From: Thermoleophilia bacterium
GTDB taxonomy: Bacteria > Actinomycetota > Thermoleophilia > Gaiellales > Gaiellaceae
Assembly (NCBI GenBank): GCA_016844515.1
Contig: JAERMP010000064.1
Coordinates: 1 to 9,505, forward strand
DNA length: 9,505 bases
Direction: 5' to 3'
A model generated the notes under the pieces. The model worked only from the letters and a program-made list of their open reading frames with translations. It made no database searches and was not told where the DNA came from. The position numbers were made by a program, and so were the translations under genes. Of the stretch, positions 1 through 7,376 are shown in pieces (the stretch's first letter is position 1; every line of letters begins with the position of its first letter).

Positions 1-1397
1 GCGTCCTCGGGTTGGCAATAGACGTGTACGCGGTCGCCCGGCTCGAGCACGGTGTCGTGACCGAACGTCTCGGGGCGGCCGCGGCGGATCAGGATGCCGA
101 CCCAAGCACGCTCCCCGAGTGGGAGCTCTCCGATTCTGCGGCGATTTGCGAAGGCGTCGTCGCGAACGACGAACTCGAGCACCTCGGCCAAGTCGTGGTC
201 GACCCGGCGGAACGAGACTCGGAGGCGCTCCGCGGCCAGTGGGACCGTGATGCCCTGGACGAGCACCGAGAAGAGGACGACGACGAAGATGATTCCGTAG
301 ATCTCGCCGGCGTCGTCGACTGCTGCGAGCACTGCAAGCGAGCCGAGCAGGATCGGTACGGCCCCCTTCAGGCCGCCCCAGATGATGAATACGCGCTCCC
401 CCCAATGAAGGCGCGCTGGTACGAGGAGCGGCGCCAGAGCGATTGGCCGCACGACGAACGCGAGCACGACGGCGAGGGCGAGACCCTTTACCCACACGTC
501 CGGATCGTCGAGGTCGGCGTATCCGATGGAGAGTCCGAGCGCGGCGAATACGGCGATCTCGGCGAGTGCGGCGAGCGATGAATGAAACGACTCGATCTCG
601 CCCTTTCGCGGCGCCGCGACGTCTCCAAGCAGCACACCGGCGACGAAGACGGCGAGGAAGCCCGAGCCGTGCACCACCGAGGCGATCCCATAAATAACCC
701 CAGCTCCTGCAAGTACCCGGATCGGATAGAGGGCCGGGCTCGTCAGATGGATTCGGCGCATCGCCGGGAGCAGGAGCAGTGCGCCCGCGACACCGACGGC
801 AAGCCCGACGAGCATCTCGACCACGAACTCCTCGACCACGATCGAGAAGCTGCCGCCGTCCTCCGTGGCGAGCTCGATCATCCCGATCATGAGCGCGATG
901 CCGACGGGATCGTTCGTCCCTGCCTCTCCCTCCAAGATGGTTCCTGCACGGCCGCGGATCTCGCGCCCCCCGAGCACGGAGAATGTGACCGCCGGATCAG
1001 TCGGCGCTATCGCAGCTCCGATCAGTCCGGATGCAATCCACGAGAAATCGAGCAGGTAGTGCGCGGCCAGGGCGACGAGGCCGGCTGTCGCGAAAGTCCC
1101 GAGGACGCCCAACGCGAGGATCGGTGCAGCCGAGCGGCGGAAGCGCGCGAGTCCGATATGCAGGCCGCCGTCGAACAGGATCACGATGAGAGCGATCACG
1201 CCGATGCGTTCGACCACCTCGATGGAAAGGGCGTCTCCGAGCGCGTCGACCGTTGTGGCGAGGATTCCCGCCGCCACGAGGAAGATCGCGGCGTTGGGGA
1301 CGGAGATGCGGTCTGCGAGACGCATCCCCAGCACGGCGAGGAAGACACCTGCCGAGACGAGCAGGACGATCAGGCCGAAGTCGGAAATCTCCGTCAT
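1..1397 (-). CDS. nhaP2: NhaP2/CvrA-like K+(Na+)/H+ antiporter, CPA1 family, 3' end outside the window
   Basis: The product is an inner-membrane cation/proton antiporter that exchanges cytoplasmic K+ or Na+ for external protons, acting in pH and ion homeostasis. The leftward frame is open from ATG at 1397 to the window edge: 465 codons, no stop, so the C-terminus is missing. About a dozen hydrophobic segments fill residues 5-390. Family motifs are clear: FDGGL (75-79), APTDPAVTFSVL (131-142), EGEAGTNDPVGIAL (156-169, with the Asn162-Asp163 pair typical of electroneutral CPA1 exchangers) and GGLKGAVPILL (341-351). Residues from about 403 onward look like the start of a TrkA-C/RCK_C domain, as in NhaP2/CvrA, which is usually 560-580 residues long; this supports K+/H+ exchange with nucleotide or ion gating. 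The ATG was chosen because it begins the first membrane segment and nothing upstream resembles the family. No Shine-Dalgarno site is visible. The ion specificity is inferred. Confidence 0.9.
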   Translation of the reverse strand, partial: MTEISDFGLIVLLVSAGVFLAVLGMRLADRISVPNAAIFLVAAGILATTVDALGDALSIEVVERIGVIALIVILFDGGLHIGLARFRRSAAPILALGVLGTFATAGLVALAAHYLLDFSWIASGLIGAAIAPTDPAVTFSVLGGREIRGRAGTILEGEAGTNDPVGIALMIGMIELATEDGGSFSIVVEEFVVEMLVGLAVGVAGALLLLPAMRRIHLTSPALYPIRVLAGAGVIYGIASVVHGSGFLAVFVAGVLLGDVAAPRKGEIESFHSSLAALAEIAVFAALGLSIGYADLDDPDVWVKGLALAVVLAFVVRPIALAPLLVPARLHWGERVFIIWGGLKGAVPILLGSLAVLAAVDDAGEIYGIIFVVVLFSVLVQGITVPLAAERLRVSFRRVDHDLAEVLEFVVRDDAFANRRRIGELPLGERAWVGILIRRGRPETFGHDTVLEPGDRVHVYCQPED

Positions 1398-1411
1398 GGC
1401 GCGAGATGTGG

Positions 1412-1417
1412 AATCTA
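1412..1417 (-). promoter_or_regulatory. Possible -10 box for the antiporter gene
   Basis: Read leftward, TAGATT fits the TANNNT pattern and lies 14 bases before the ATG at 1397. Transcription would start about 7 bases before the start codon, giving a very short leader and explaining the lack of a Shine-Dalgarno site. No convincing -35 hexamer is visible, so this is weak. Confidence 0.25.
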
Positions 1418-1443
1418 CGGCTCGTGCCGGTCGCCGGGGGTCG

Positions 1444-1461
1444 CTAACACTCTCCTTACAC
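1444..1461 (+). promoter_or_regulatory. Candidate PhoB/PhoP-type operator: 11-bp-spaced direct repeat
   Basis: Two near-identical heptamers, CTAACAC (1444-1450) and CTTACAC (1455-1461), are separated by 4 bases, so they repeat every 11 bp. A weaker third copy, CTCATCG, follows at 1466-1472. OmpR/PhoB-family regulators bind head-to-tail repeats with this spacing, and the half-sites resemble the TT(A/C/T)ACA repeats of Bacillus PhoP. The site lies between the divergent antiporter and exported-protein genes, just before the operon that encodes such a regulator. Autoregulation is an inference. Confidence 0.4.
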
Positions 1462-1509
1462 GCATCTCATCGGCGACTCACGCCGGATGCCGATACTGGG
1501 CCTGGAGCA

Positions 1510-2049
1510 GTGCGGACGCTTGCCCTCATCTCGTGCGCCAGCGCAGCGGCCCTTGCCGCGCTCGCCGGTCTCGCCGGTGCCGCCGAACCGAACGTCGGCG
1601 TGCTGTCCGTCGAACGAGGTAAAGGTGTCGTGATGCTCGACCTCCGCGGATCCGTGCTGGGCCGACTGGCCACCGGAACGCTTCGCGTGACGGATCACAC
1701 ACCCGGTGATCGATACAGCGCCCTCGTCGTCGGTCGAAAGGTGGTGCAGGAGCGGGTCGGACCTCGAACCGTCCTCTATCGCGGCCAAGGCATGCGGTTC
1801 CGCATGCTCGGCGGTGGCTATCGGATCGTGGCGCGTGGAATCGGCATCGATGTCTCCGCGGTTGGACGTGGGTTCGTGATGCTGGATGGCGAGCCCAAGG
1901 TTCCGGGCGAGGACACAGGTGTGTACTCCCTCGACGGTGCCGACTGCGAGCTCGAGCCCCAGCTCTGTGCTCCACTGCCCACCGAGCCGGAGCGCTTCGT
2001 CCTCGGGCCGAGGACCGATGAGCGTGCGCCGCGGGTCGTAGGATCGTGA
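1510..2049 (+). CDS. Small exported beta-rich protein of unknown function, linked to a two-component system
   Basis: I do not recognise a named family. The 179-residue product has an N-terminal signal peptide: Arg2, a hydrophobic Ala/Leu core (4-22) and a plausible cleavage site at AGA|AEP (24/25). The mature part is rich in Val, Gly and Arg with short alternating hydrophobic stretches, suggesting a beta fold, and has no further membrane segment. It contains an internal echo: GKGVVMLD (37-44) matches GRGFVMLD (119-126), 82 residues apart. Two cysteines (146 and 153) near the C-terminus could form a disulfide outside the cell. The GTG at 1510 was chosen because it directly precedes the signal peptide; a GGAG lies only 2 bases upstream, so initiation is not strongly marked. 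Its stop overlaps the start of the response regulator gene (GTGA), implying co-translation. A role as a secreted sensor partner or target of the kinase/regulator pair is inferred from this context only. Confidence 0.75.
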   Translation: MRTLALISCASAAALAALAGLAGAAEPNVGVLSVERGKGVVMLDLRGSVLGRLATGTLRVTDHTPGDRYSALVVGRKVVQERVGPRTVLYRGQGMRFRMLGGGYRIVARGIGIDVSAVGRGFVMLDGEPKVPGEDTGVYSLDGADCELEPQLCAPLPTEPERFVLGPRTDERAPRVVGS

Positions 2050-2750
2050 CGGCTCCGCAGACGGTCCTGGTTGTCGAGGACGAGACCTCGATTGCGTCGT
2101 TCGTCGCCGCCTATCTGCGAAACGCCGGGTACGTCGTCAAGACTGCGTCGACCGCACAGGGTGCGCTGGTCGAGCTCGCGAGCGAGACGCCGGCTCTCAT
2201 CGTCCTCGACCTCAACCTGCCCGACGGTGACGGCCTCGAGCTCTGCCGTCGAATCCGAAAGGACTCCGACGTGCCGATCCTGATGCTCACGGCCCGTGAC
2301 GAAGACATCGACAAGATAATCGGGCTCGAGGTCGGCGCCGACGACTACATGACGAAGCCGTTCAATCCGCGTGAGCTCGTCGCACGCGTCAAGACCGTTC
2401 TGCGCCGGGCTGCACCAGAACGACGGAGGAGCGAGTCGGAGGAGCTTCGCCACGGCGATCTCGCAATCAACTCGGGCAAGCGCGAGGTTCACGTGGGTGA
2501 CGAGGAGATCCGTCTCGCCCCCAAGGAGTTCGATCTGCTCTGGGAGTTGCTCGACCACCGAGGAATCGTCCTGACACGAGATCAGCTGCTCGAGCGCGTC
2601 TGGGGGTACACGTTTGCAGGGGATACTCGAACAGTGGACGTCCACGTGCGGCAAGTCAGGCGCAAGCTCGGTGACGCGTCGCCGATCGTCACAGTGTGGG
2701 GCGTGGGCTACAAGGTCTCGTCCGAGCGAACGCCGGCCCCGGCCGTGTAG
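2046..2750 (+). CDS. OmpR/PhoB-family response regulator
   Basis: This 234-residue cytoplasmic transcription factor is the output half of a two-component system. The receiver domain (about 6-120) has all key residues: the acidic pocket Glu11/Asp12, phosphoacceptor Asp55 in VLDLNLPDGDG, Thr82 in LTAR and Lys104 in TKPF. The C-terminal winged helix (about 135-228) shows the standard LAPKEFDLLWEL, LTRDQLLERVWG, RTVDVHVRQVRRKL and VWGVGYK segments, so it should bind tandem direct repeats as a dimer. Length is normal. The GTG start overlaps the stop of the exported-protein gene by 4 bases, giving translational coupling; AGGA at 2040-2043 is too close to be a good ribosome site. The stop codon lies inside the left arm of a long inverted repeat. 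The partner is the kinase gene downstream. The regulon cannot be read from sequence, but the 1444-1461 repeat is a candidate site. Confidence 0.95.
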   Translation: MTAPQTVLVVEDETSIASFVAAYLRNAGYVVKTASTAQGALVELASETPALIVLDLNLPDGDGLELCRRIRKDSDVPILMLTARDEDIDKIIGLEVGADDYMTKPFNPRELVARVKTVLRRAAPERRRSESEELRHGDLAINSGKREVHVGDEEIRLAPKEFDLLWELLDHRGIVLTRDQLLERVWGYTFAGDTRTVDVHVRQVRRKLGDASPIVTVWGVGYKVSSERTPAPAV

Positions 2751-2797
2751 ATGGCTGATCGGCAATTCCTCGGCGGCAATTACCGATCAGCCATCTA
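2748..2797. repeat. Long inverted repeat / hairpin between regulator and kinase genes
   Basis: Arms 2748-2762 and 2783-2797 are perfect 15-bp reverse complements (TAGATGGCTGATCGG and its partner). After one C-A mismatch the stem continues with 4 more pairs (AATT, 2764-2767 with 2778-2781), closing a 10-base loop. The left arm includes the regulator's TAG stop codon. No T-run follows, so it is not a textbook intrinsic terminator. It could be a U-less terminator or attenuator, an RNA-stability element that gives different levels of regulator and kinase, or a DNA operator with dyad symmetry. The right arm overlaps the -35 region expected for the kinase promoter. Confidence 0.85.
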
Positions 2798-2803
2798 GCG
2801 GGC

Positions 2804-2809
2804 TACCCT
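2804..2809 (+). promoter_or_regulatory. Candidate -10 box for leaderless transcription of the kinase gene
   Basis: TACCCT (TANNNT pattern) ends 6 bases before the GTG at 2816, the spacing expected when transcription begins at the start codon itself. A partial -35 match, TTACCG (2780-2785), lies 18 bases upstream and overlaps the inverted repeat. Leaderless mRNAs with this layout are common in actinobacteria. It would give the kinase a promoter separate from the regulator operon. Confidence 0.4.
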
Positions 2810-2815
2810 GGAAAC

Positions 2816-4216
2816 GTGCTCGGAACGCTCCGGTTCCGTCTGACCGCTCTCTTCCTCGCCGTCGTTCTTGTCTTCGGCCTGGTCTCGATCGCTGCGGCAG
2901 TGCGCTTGTTTCAAGACGTCACCCGCACGGCGTCGGTGCGGGAGCTCGAGCGTGAAGCGTCCGGACTGGCTGCGCTGTACGCCGAATCGGCTCTGCGGTC
3001 GACGGACGAGGGTGCCAAGGCTCCGGACTTCGCTGCCGAGAAGCTCGAGCTGGCGACAGGCGACGAGCTCTTCTACGTGGGCACTTCCCTCTTCCCCGGA
3101 CAGCGGTTCGGCCTGACGCGACTGCCGAGGAGCGCCATGGGTGGCGTCGAGCTGGATCGTGACCGGCTGGTGACGTTCGAGTTCACACCGCCAGGAGACG
3201 ACCGCGAATTGCTCGCGGCCGCGCATCCCGTCAAACTCGAGCAAGGGACCGATCCGTTCGGATGGCTCATAGTCGCGAAGCCCACTGCGGAGTTGCGCGA
3301 GCAATGGCTGACGCTGGTAGGAAGGCTGGTCCTCGCGCTCGGGGTCGGCGTTGCGCTTGCCGGGGTCCTCTTCTACTGGCTCTCACGACGCTTGACCGAG
3401 CCCGTCCTCGCTCTCTCGCGCGCCACCGAGGACGTAGCCGCGGGTCGATTCGACATCGAGATCCCAGCTGCTCGCGGAAGCGATGAGGTGTCGCTCCTCA
3501 CCGAGCGCTTTCGCGGCATGGTGGCGCAGCTCGCCGAGGCCGAGCAGCTCAAGCGCTCATTCCTGATGTCCGTGTCTCACGAGTTGCGGACACCACTGAC
3601 GGCGATTCGCGGCCACGTCGAGGCGATTCGAGAGGGCATCATCACCGAGCCTGAGCAAGTGAGGGGCTCGCTGGACATCGTCGTTACCGAGACCGACCGG
3701 CTCGAGCGGCTCGTCGGCGACGTGCTGGATCTCGCGAAGCTGCAGGCTCACCGGTTCACCGTCCGCCACGAAGAGGTCGACCTCAACCGTGTTCTCGATC
3801 ACGCCTACGGCGCGTTCACGGAGGAGGCGCGGCGGAGGGAGATCGACTACCAGCTGTCCACCGAGTCGGAGCCGCCCGTCATCGTGTCCGATGGCGACCG
3901 CGTGCTCCAGGTCATCACGAACCTGCTCTCGAACGCGTTTCGGTGGACTCCCGACGGCGGTCGCATAGAGCTCGCGCTGGGATCGGACAACGGCGGCGTG
4001 CGCGTGGAGGTCCTCGACACAGGGCCTGGCGTTGCCCCGCGCGAGCGCGCCCGAATCTTCGACGCGTTCGTATCGGAAGACGTCAACGGGACGGGGCTCG
4101 GGCTTCCGATCGCACGAGAGCTGGCGGTCGCTCTCGGCGGACGCATCGAACTCGAGTCGGAGCCTGGAAGCGGAAGTTGCTTCCGGCTCGTGCTCCCGGT
4201 TGCTCCAGCTCTATAG
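2816..4216 (+). CDS. Membrane sensor histidine kinase (HAMP-HisKA-HATPase_c)
   Basis: This 466-residue inner-membrane kinase should phosphorylate the response regulator encoded just upstream. In order: membrane segment 1 (about 9-31), an extracytoplasmic sensor region (about 32-165) with no recognised fold, membrane segment 2 (about 168-189), HAMP linker (about 190-242), dimerisation and phosphotransfer domain with H-box MSVSHELRTP (phosphoacceptor His255), then the ATPase domain with N-box NLLSNAFRWTPDGG (Asn369/Asn373), G1 box DTGPG (401-405), F box FDAF (415-418) and G2 box GTGLGL (425-430). All catalytic motifs look intact and the length is typical. GTG at 2816 was chosen because it begins the basic stretch before membrane segment 1; upstream the frame has no usable start before a TGA at 2756. 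No clear Shine-Dalgarno site exists; a leaderless start is likely. It is separated from the regulator gene by 65 bases holding the inverted repeat. The stimulus is unknown; the adjacent exported protein is a candidate partner. Confidence 0.94.
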   Translation: MLGTLRFRLTALFLAVVLVFGLVSIAAAVRLFQDVTRTASVRELEREASGLAALYAESALRSTDEGAKAPDFAAEKLELATGDELFYVGTSLFPGQRFGLTRLPRSAMGGVELDRDRLVTFEFTPPGDDRELLAAAHPVKLEQGTDPFGWLIVAKPTAELREQWLTLVGRLVLALGVGVALAGVLFYWLSRRLTEPVLALSRATEDVAAGRFDIEIPAARGSDEVSLLTERFRGMVAQLAEAEQLKRSFLMSVSHELRTPLTAIRGHVEAIREGIITEPEQVRGSLDIVVTETDRLERLVGDVLDLAKLQAHRFTVRHEEVDLNRVLDHAYGAFTEEARRREIDYQLSTESEPPVIVSDGDRVLQVITNLLSNAFRWTPDGGRIELALGSDNGGVRVEVLDTGPGVAPRERARIFDAFVSEDVNGTGLGLPIARELAVALGGRIELESEPGSGSCFRLVLPVAPAL

Positions 4217-4238
4217 GTTGGACGCGGAGTCGCTCAAG

Positions 4239-4718
4239 TCAGGCCGCTGCCGCGTGCTCGACCCGCTCGTGTGTGTCGTTCATCGCGGTGGCCTCGACTC
4301 GAATGAGTGAGCCGGCCGCTTCATCCTGGGCGCGCTCGAGTCGCTCGAGGCGTGTGTCGACGCCTTTCCAGCCTGAGCTCACGAGATCGACGAGGAGCGC
4401 GAGATCGTCCACACGAGCGTGCCGCTCAGCGAGGAGCTCGCCCTCGAGCCGCTCGAGTCTGCGGATCGCCTGATTGAGAAGCCCGCGGATCTCGGCGATG
4501 TGTCGCGCAACCGGCAGGACCTCCGTGCGGAGACCGTCCCGAACGGCGCTTCCGACCTGAGCGGGGATCGACGCCTCGAGCTCGGCCGCTGCAACGGCGA
4601 GCGTCTCGATCTGGCTGCGCGAGCGCTCGAGCGCGGCTTCGAGTGCCGCCGGCTCGGGGCGACCGGCAGCCGCATCCGCAATTCGCTGCTTCGCTCGTTC
4701 CAATGCAAGGCTGTCCAT
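4239..4718 (-). CDS. Hypothetical alpha-helical / coiled-coil protein
   Basis: No known family is recognised. The 159-residue product is rich in Ala, Glu, Leu and Arg, with no signal peptide, membrane segment or cysteine. Residues about 5-50 and 60-135 show heptad-like hydrophobic spacing, for example IRRLERLEGELLAE (85-98) and DTRLERLERAQDEAAG (121-136), so it is probably a cytoplasmic coiled coil. The central part resembles generic bundle-forming helices and gives no specific function. The ATG at 4718 is preferred over the longer frame back to 4865, because the extension would overlap queA and has the composition of an antisense frame. No Shine-Dalgarno site is seen. It is convergent with the kinase gene (22-base gap) and divergent from queA (27-base gap), sharing a compact promoter region with it. 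It is a real gene rather than a shadow because nothing else occupies this interval and its amino acid composition is protein-like. Confidence 0.65.
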   Translation of the reverse strand: MDSLALERAKQRIADAAAGRPEPAALEAALERSRSQIETLAVAAAELEASIPAQVGSAVRDGLRTEVLPVARHIAEIRGLLNQAIRRLERLEGELLAERHARVDDLALLVDLVSSGWKGVDTRLERLERAQDEAAGSLIRVEATAMNDTHERVEHAAAA

Positions 4719-4726
4719 GGGCGCCG

Positions 4727-4736
4727 AGGCTACTCT
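4727..4736. promoter_or_regulatory. Overlapping divergent -10 boxes (bidirectional promoter) for the coiled-coil gene and queA
   Basis: The decamer AGGCTACTCT contains TACTCT rightward (4731-4736), ending 9 bases before the queA ATG, and TAGCCT leftward (4732-4727), ending 8 bases before the ATG of the coiled-coil gene. Both fit TANNNT and share the central TA step. Each would give a leader of only a few bases. Neither gene has a visible Shine-Dalgarno site, which agrees with near-leaderless transcription. Confidence 0.4.
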
Positions 4737-4745
4737 CCGCGCCGG

Positions 4746-5687
4746 ATGGACACAGCTGAGCTCGACTACGAGTTGCCCCCGGAGCTGATCGCCCAGCGCC
4801 CTGTCGAACCGCGCGACGCGTCGAGGCTGCTGGTGTACCGGCGAGACTCGGCCACCATCGAGCACGCGGTCTTCTCGGATCTCCCGGGGCTCCTCAGTGA
4901 CGAGCTCGTCGTGGTCAACGACAGCCGCGTCGTGCCTGCGCGGCTTCGGCTCCGACGCGCCTCCGGCGGGGCGGTGGAAGTTCTACTCCTCGAAGCTGTC
5001 GCAGGCGGGGACACGTGGGAAGCGCTCGCTCGACCGACCCGCCGATTGCGCGCTGGAGAACGGCTCGGCCCAGTGGAGCTCCTCGAACCGCTCGGAGACG
5101 GACGCTGGCTGGTCCGACTCGACGGCGAGCCGAATGGCGACACACCGCTTCCGCCTTACATTCGCGAGCCGCTCGAGGATCCCGAGCGGTACCAGACCAT
5201 CTACGCCCGAGAGCCGGGGTCGGCGGCGGCCCCGACCGCGGGGCTTCACTTCACACTGGACACGCTCGCTGACCTCGAATCCGTTCGCGTGACGCTCCAT
5301 GTGGGTCTCGACACCTTCAGACCGGTTACGGCCACGCGCCTGGAGGAGCACGTTCTCCACGGCGAGCGGTACGAGGTCGATGCCGAGACGTGGAGTAGGA
5401 TCGCCGGCGCACGCCGTGTTCTGGCTGTGGGTACGACCACCGTGCGTGTGCTCGAGACGGTTGCTCGGAGCGGAGAGTCGCGTGGACGCACGACGCTCTT
5501 CGTGTCGCCGGGCTTCACCTTCCGGCGTGTCGATGCCCTGCTGACGAACTTCCACCTGCCCCGCTCCACGTTGCTTGCGCTCGTCATGGCGTTCGTTGGC
5601 GTCGAGGAGGCGCGGGAGATCTATCGCGTCGCCGTCGACCAGCAATATCGGTTCTACTCCTTCGGAGATGCGATGGTGGTCCTGTGA
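4746..5687 (+). CDS. queA: S-adenosylmethionine:tRNA ribosyltransferase-isomerase QueA
   Basis: QueA transfers and isomerises the ribosyl group of S-adenosylmethionine onto preQ1 at position 34 of GUN-anticodon tRNAs, forming epoxyqueuosine. The 313-residue protein carries the family signatures in order: DYELPPELIAQRP (7-19), VVVNDSRVVPARL (55-67), PLPPYIR (134-140), YQTIYA (149-154), GSAAAPTAGLHFT (158-170), LHVGLDTFRPV (184-194), HVLHGERYEV (202-211), AVGTTTVRVLE (227-237), PGFTFRRVDALLTNFHLPRS (255-274) and YRFYSFGDAM (301-310). It is some 30 residues shorter than typical QueA (about 340-355); the difference seems to lie mainly in the small beta domain before PPYIR. The ATG at 4746 starts right at the conserved N-terminus; the same frame continues upstream only as an antisense shadow of the coiled-coil gene. 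Its neighbour tgt catalyses the preceding step of the pathway. Confidence 0.95.
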   Translation: MDTAELDYELPPELIAQRPVEPRDASRLLVYRRDSATIEHAVFSDLPGLLSDELVVVNDSRVVPARLRLRRASGGAVEVLLLEAVAGGDTWEALARPTRRLRAGERLGPVELLEPLGDGRWLVRLDGEPNGDTPLPPYIREPLEDPERYQTIYAREPGSAAAPTAGLHFTLDTLADLESVRVTLHVGLDTFRPVTATRLEEHVLHGERYEVDAETWSRIAGARRVLAVGTTTVRVLETVARSGESRGRTTLFVSPGFTFRRVDALLTNFHLPRSTLLALVMAFVGVEEAREIYRVAVDQQYRFYSFGDAMVVL

Positions 5688-5766
5688 CCGCCGGCGCGGG
5701 GAGCAGCCCGTGCAGTTGTTGCACTTCCGACGCTATGTCGTGCCCCACGCGTCTGCACTTCGCGAT

Positions 5767-7361
<1,595 letters not shown>

Positions 7362-7376
7362 CCTGATTCGCCGACC

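Noticed and set aside
1525..1536. A possible lipobox (LISC, Cys9) in the exported protein
   Set aside because: The cysteine is at residue 9, leaving too short a signal region before it. A normal AxA signal peptidase site at 22-24 fits better.
12..1622. Long rightward open frames opposite the antiporter gene
   Set aside because: They are exact antisense, codon-aligned shadows of the antiporter, with low-complexity Asp/Glu/Arg composition; high GC removes stops. The antiporter frame has clear family motifs.
1818..2765. A 315-codon leftward open frame opposite the response regulator
   Set aside because: It is a shadow of the regulator and exported-protein genes with no recognisable domain.
4171..4185. 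A 6-bp hairpin (CGGAAG-TTG-CTTCCG) near the end of the kinase gene
   Set aside because: It is inside coding sequence, has no T-run and is easily expected by chance in GC-rich DNA.
5710..5724. A small hairpin after queA as a terminator or preQ1 riboswitch
   Set aside because: The stem is only 5 bp with no T-run, and I see no preQ1 aptamer-like pseudoknot or A-rich tail in the spacer.
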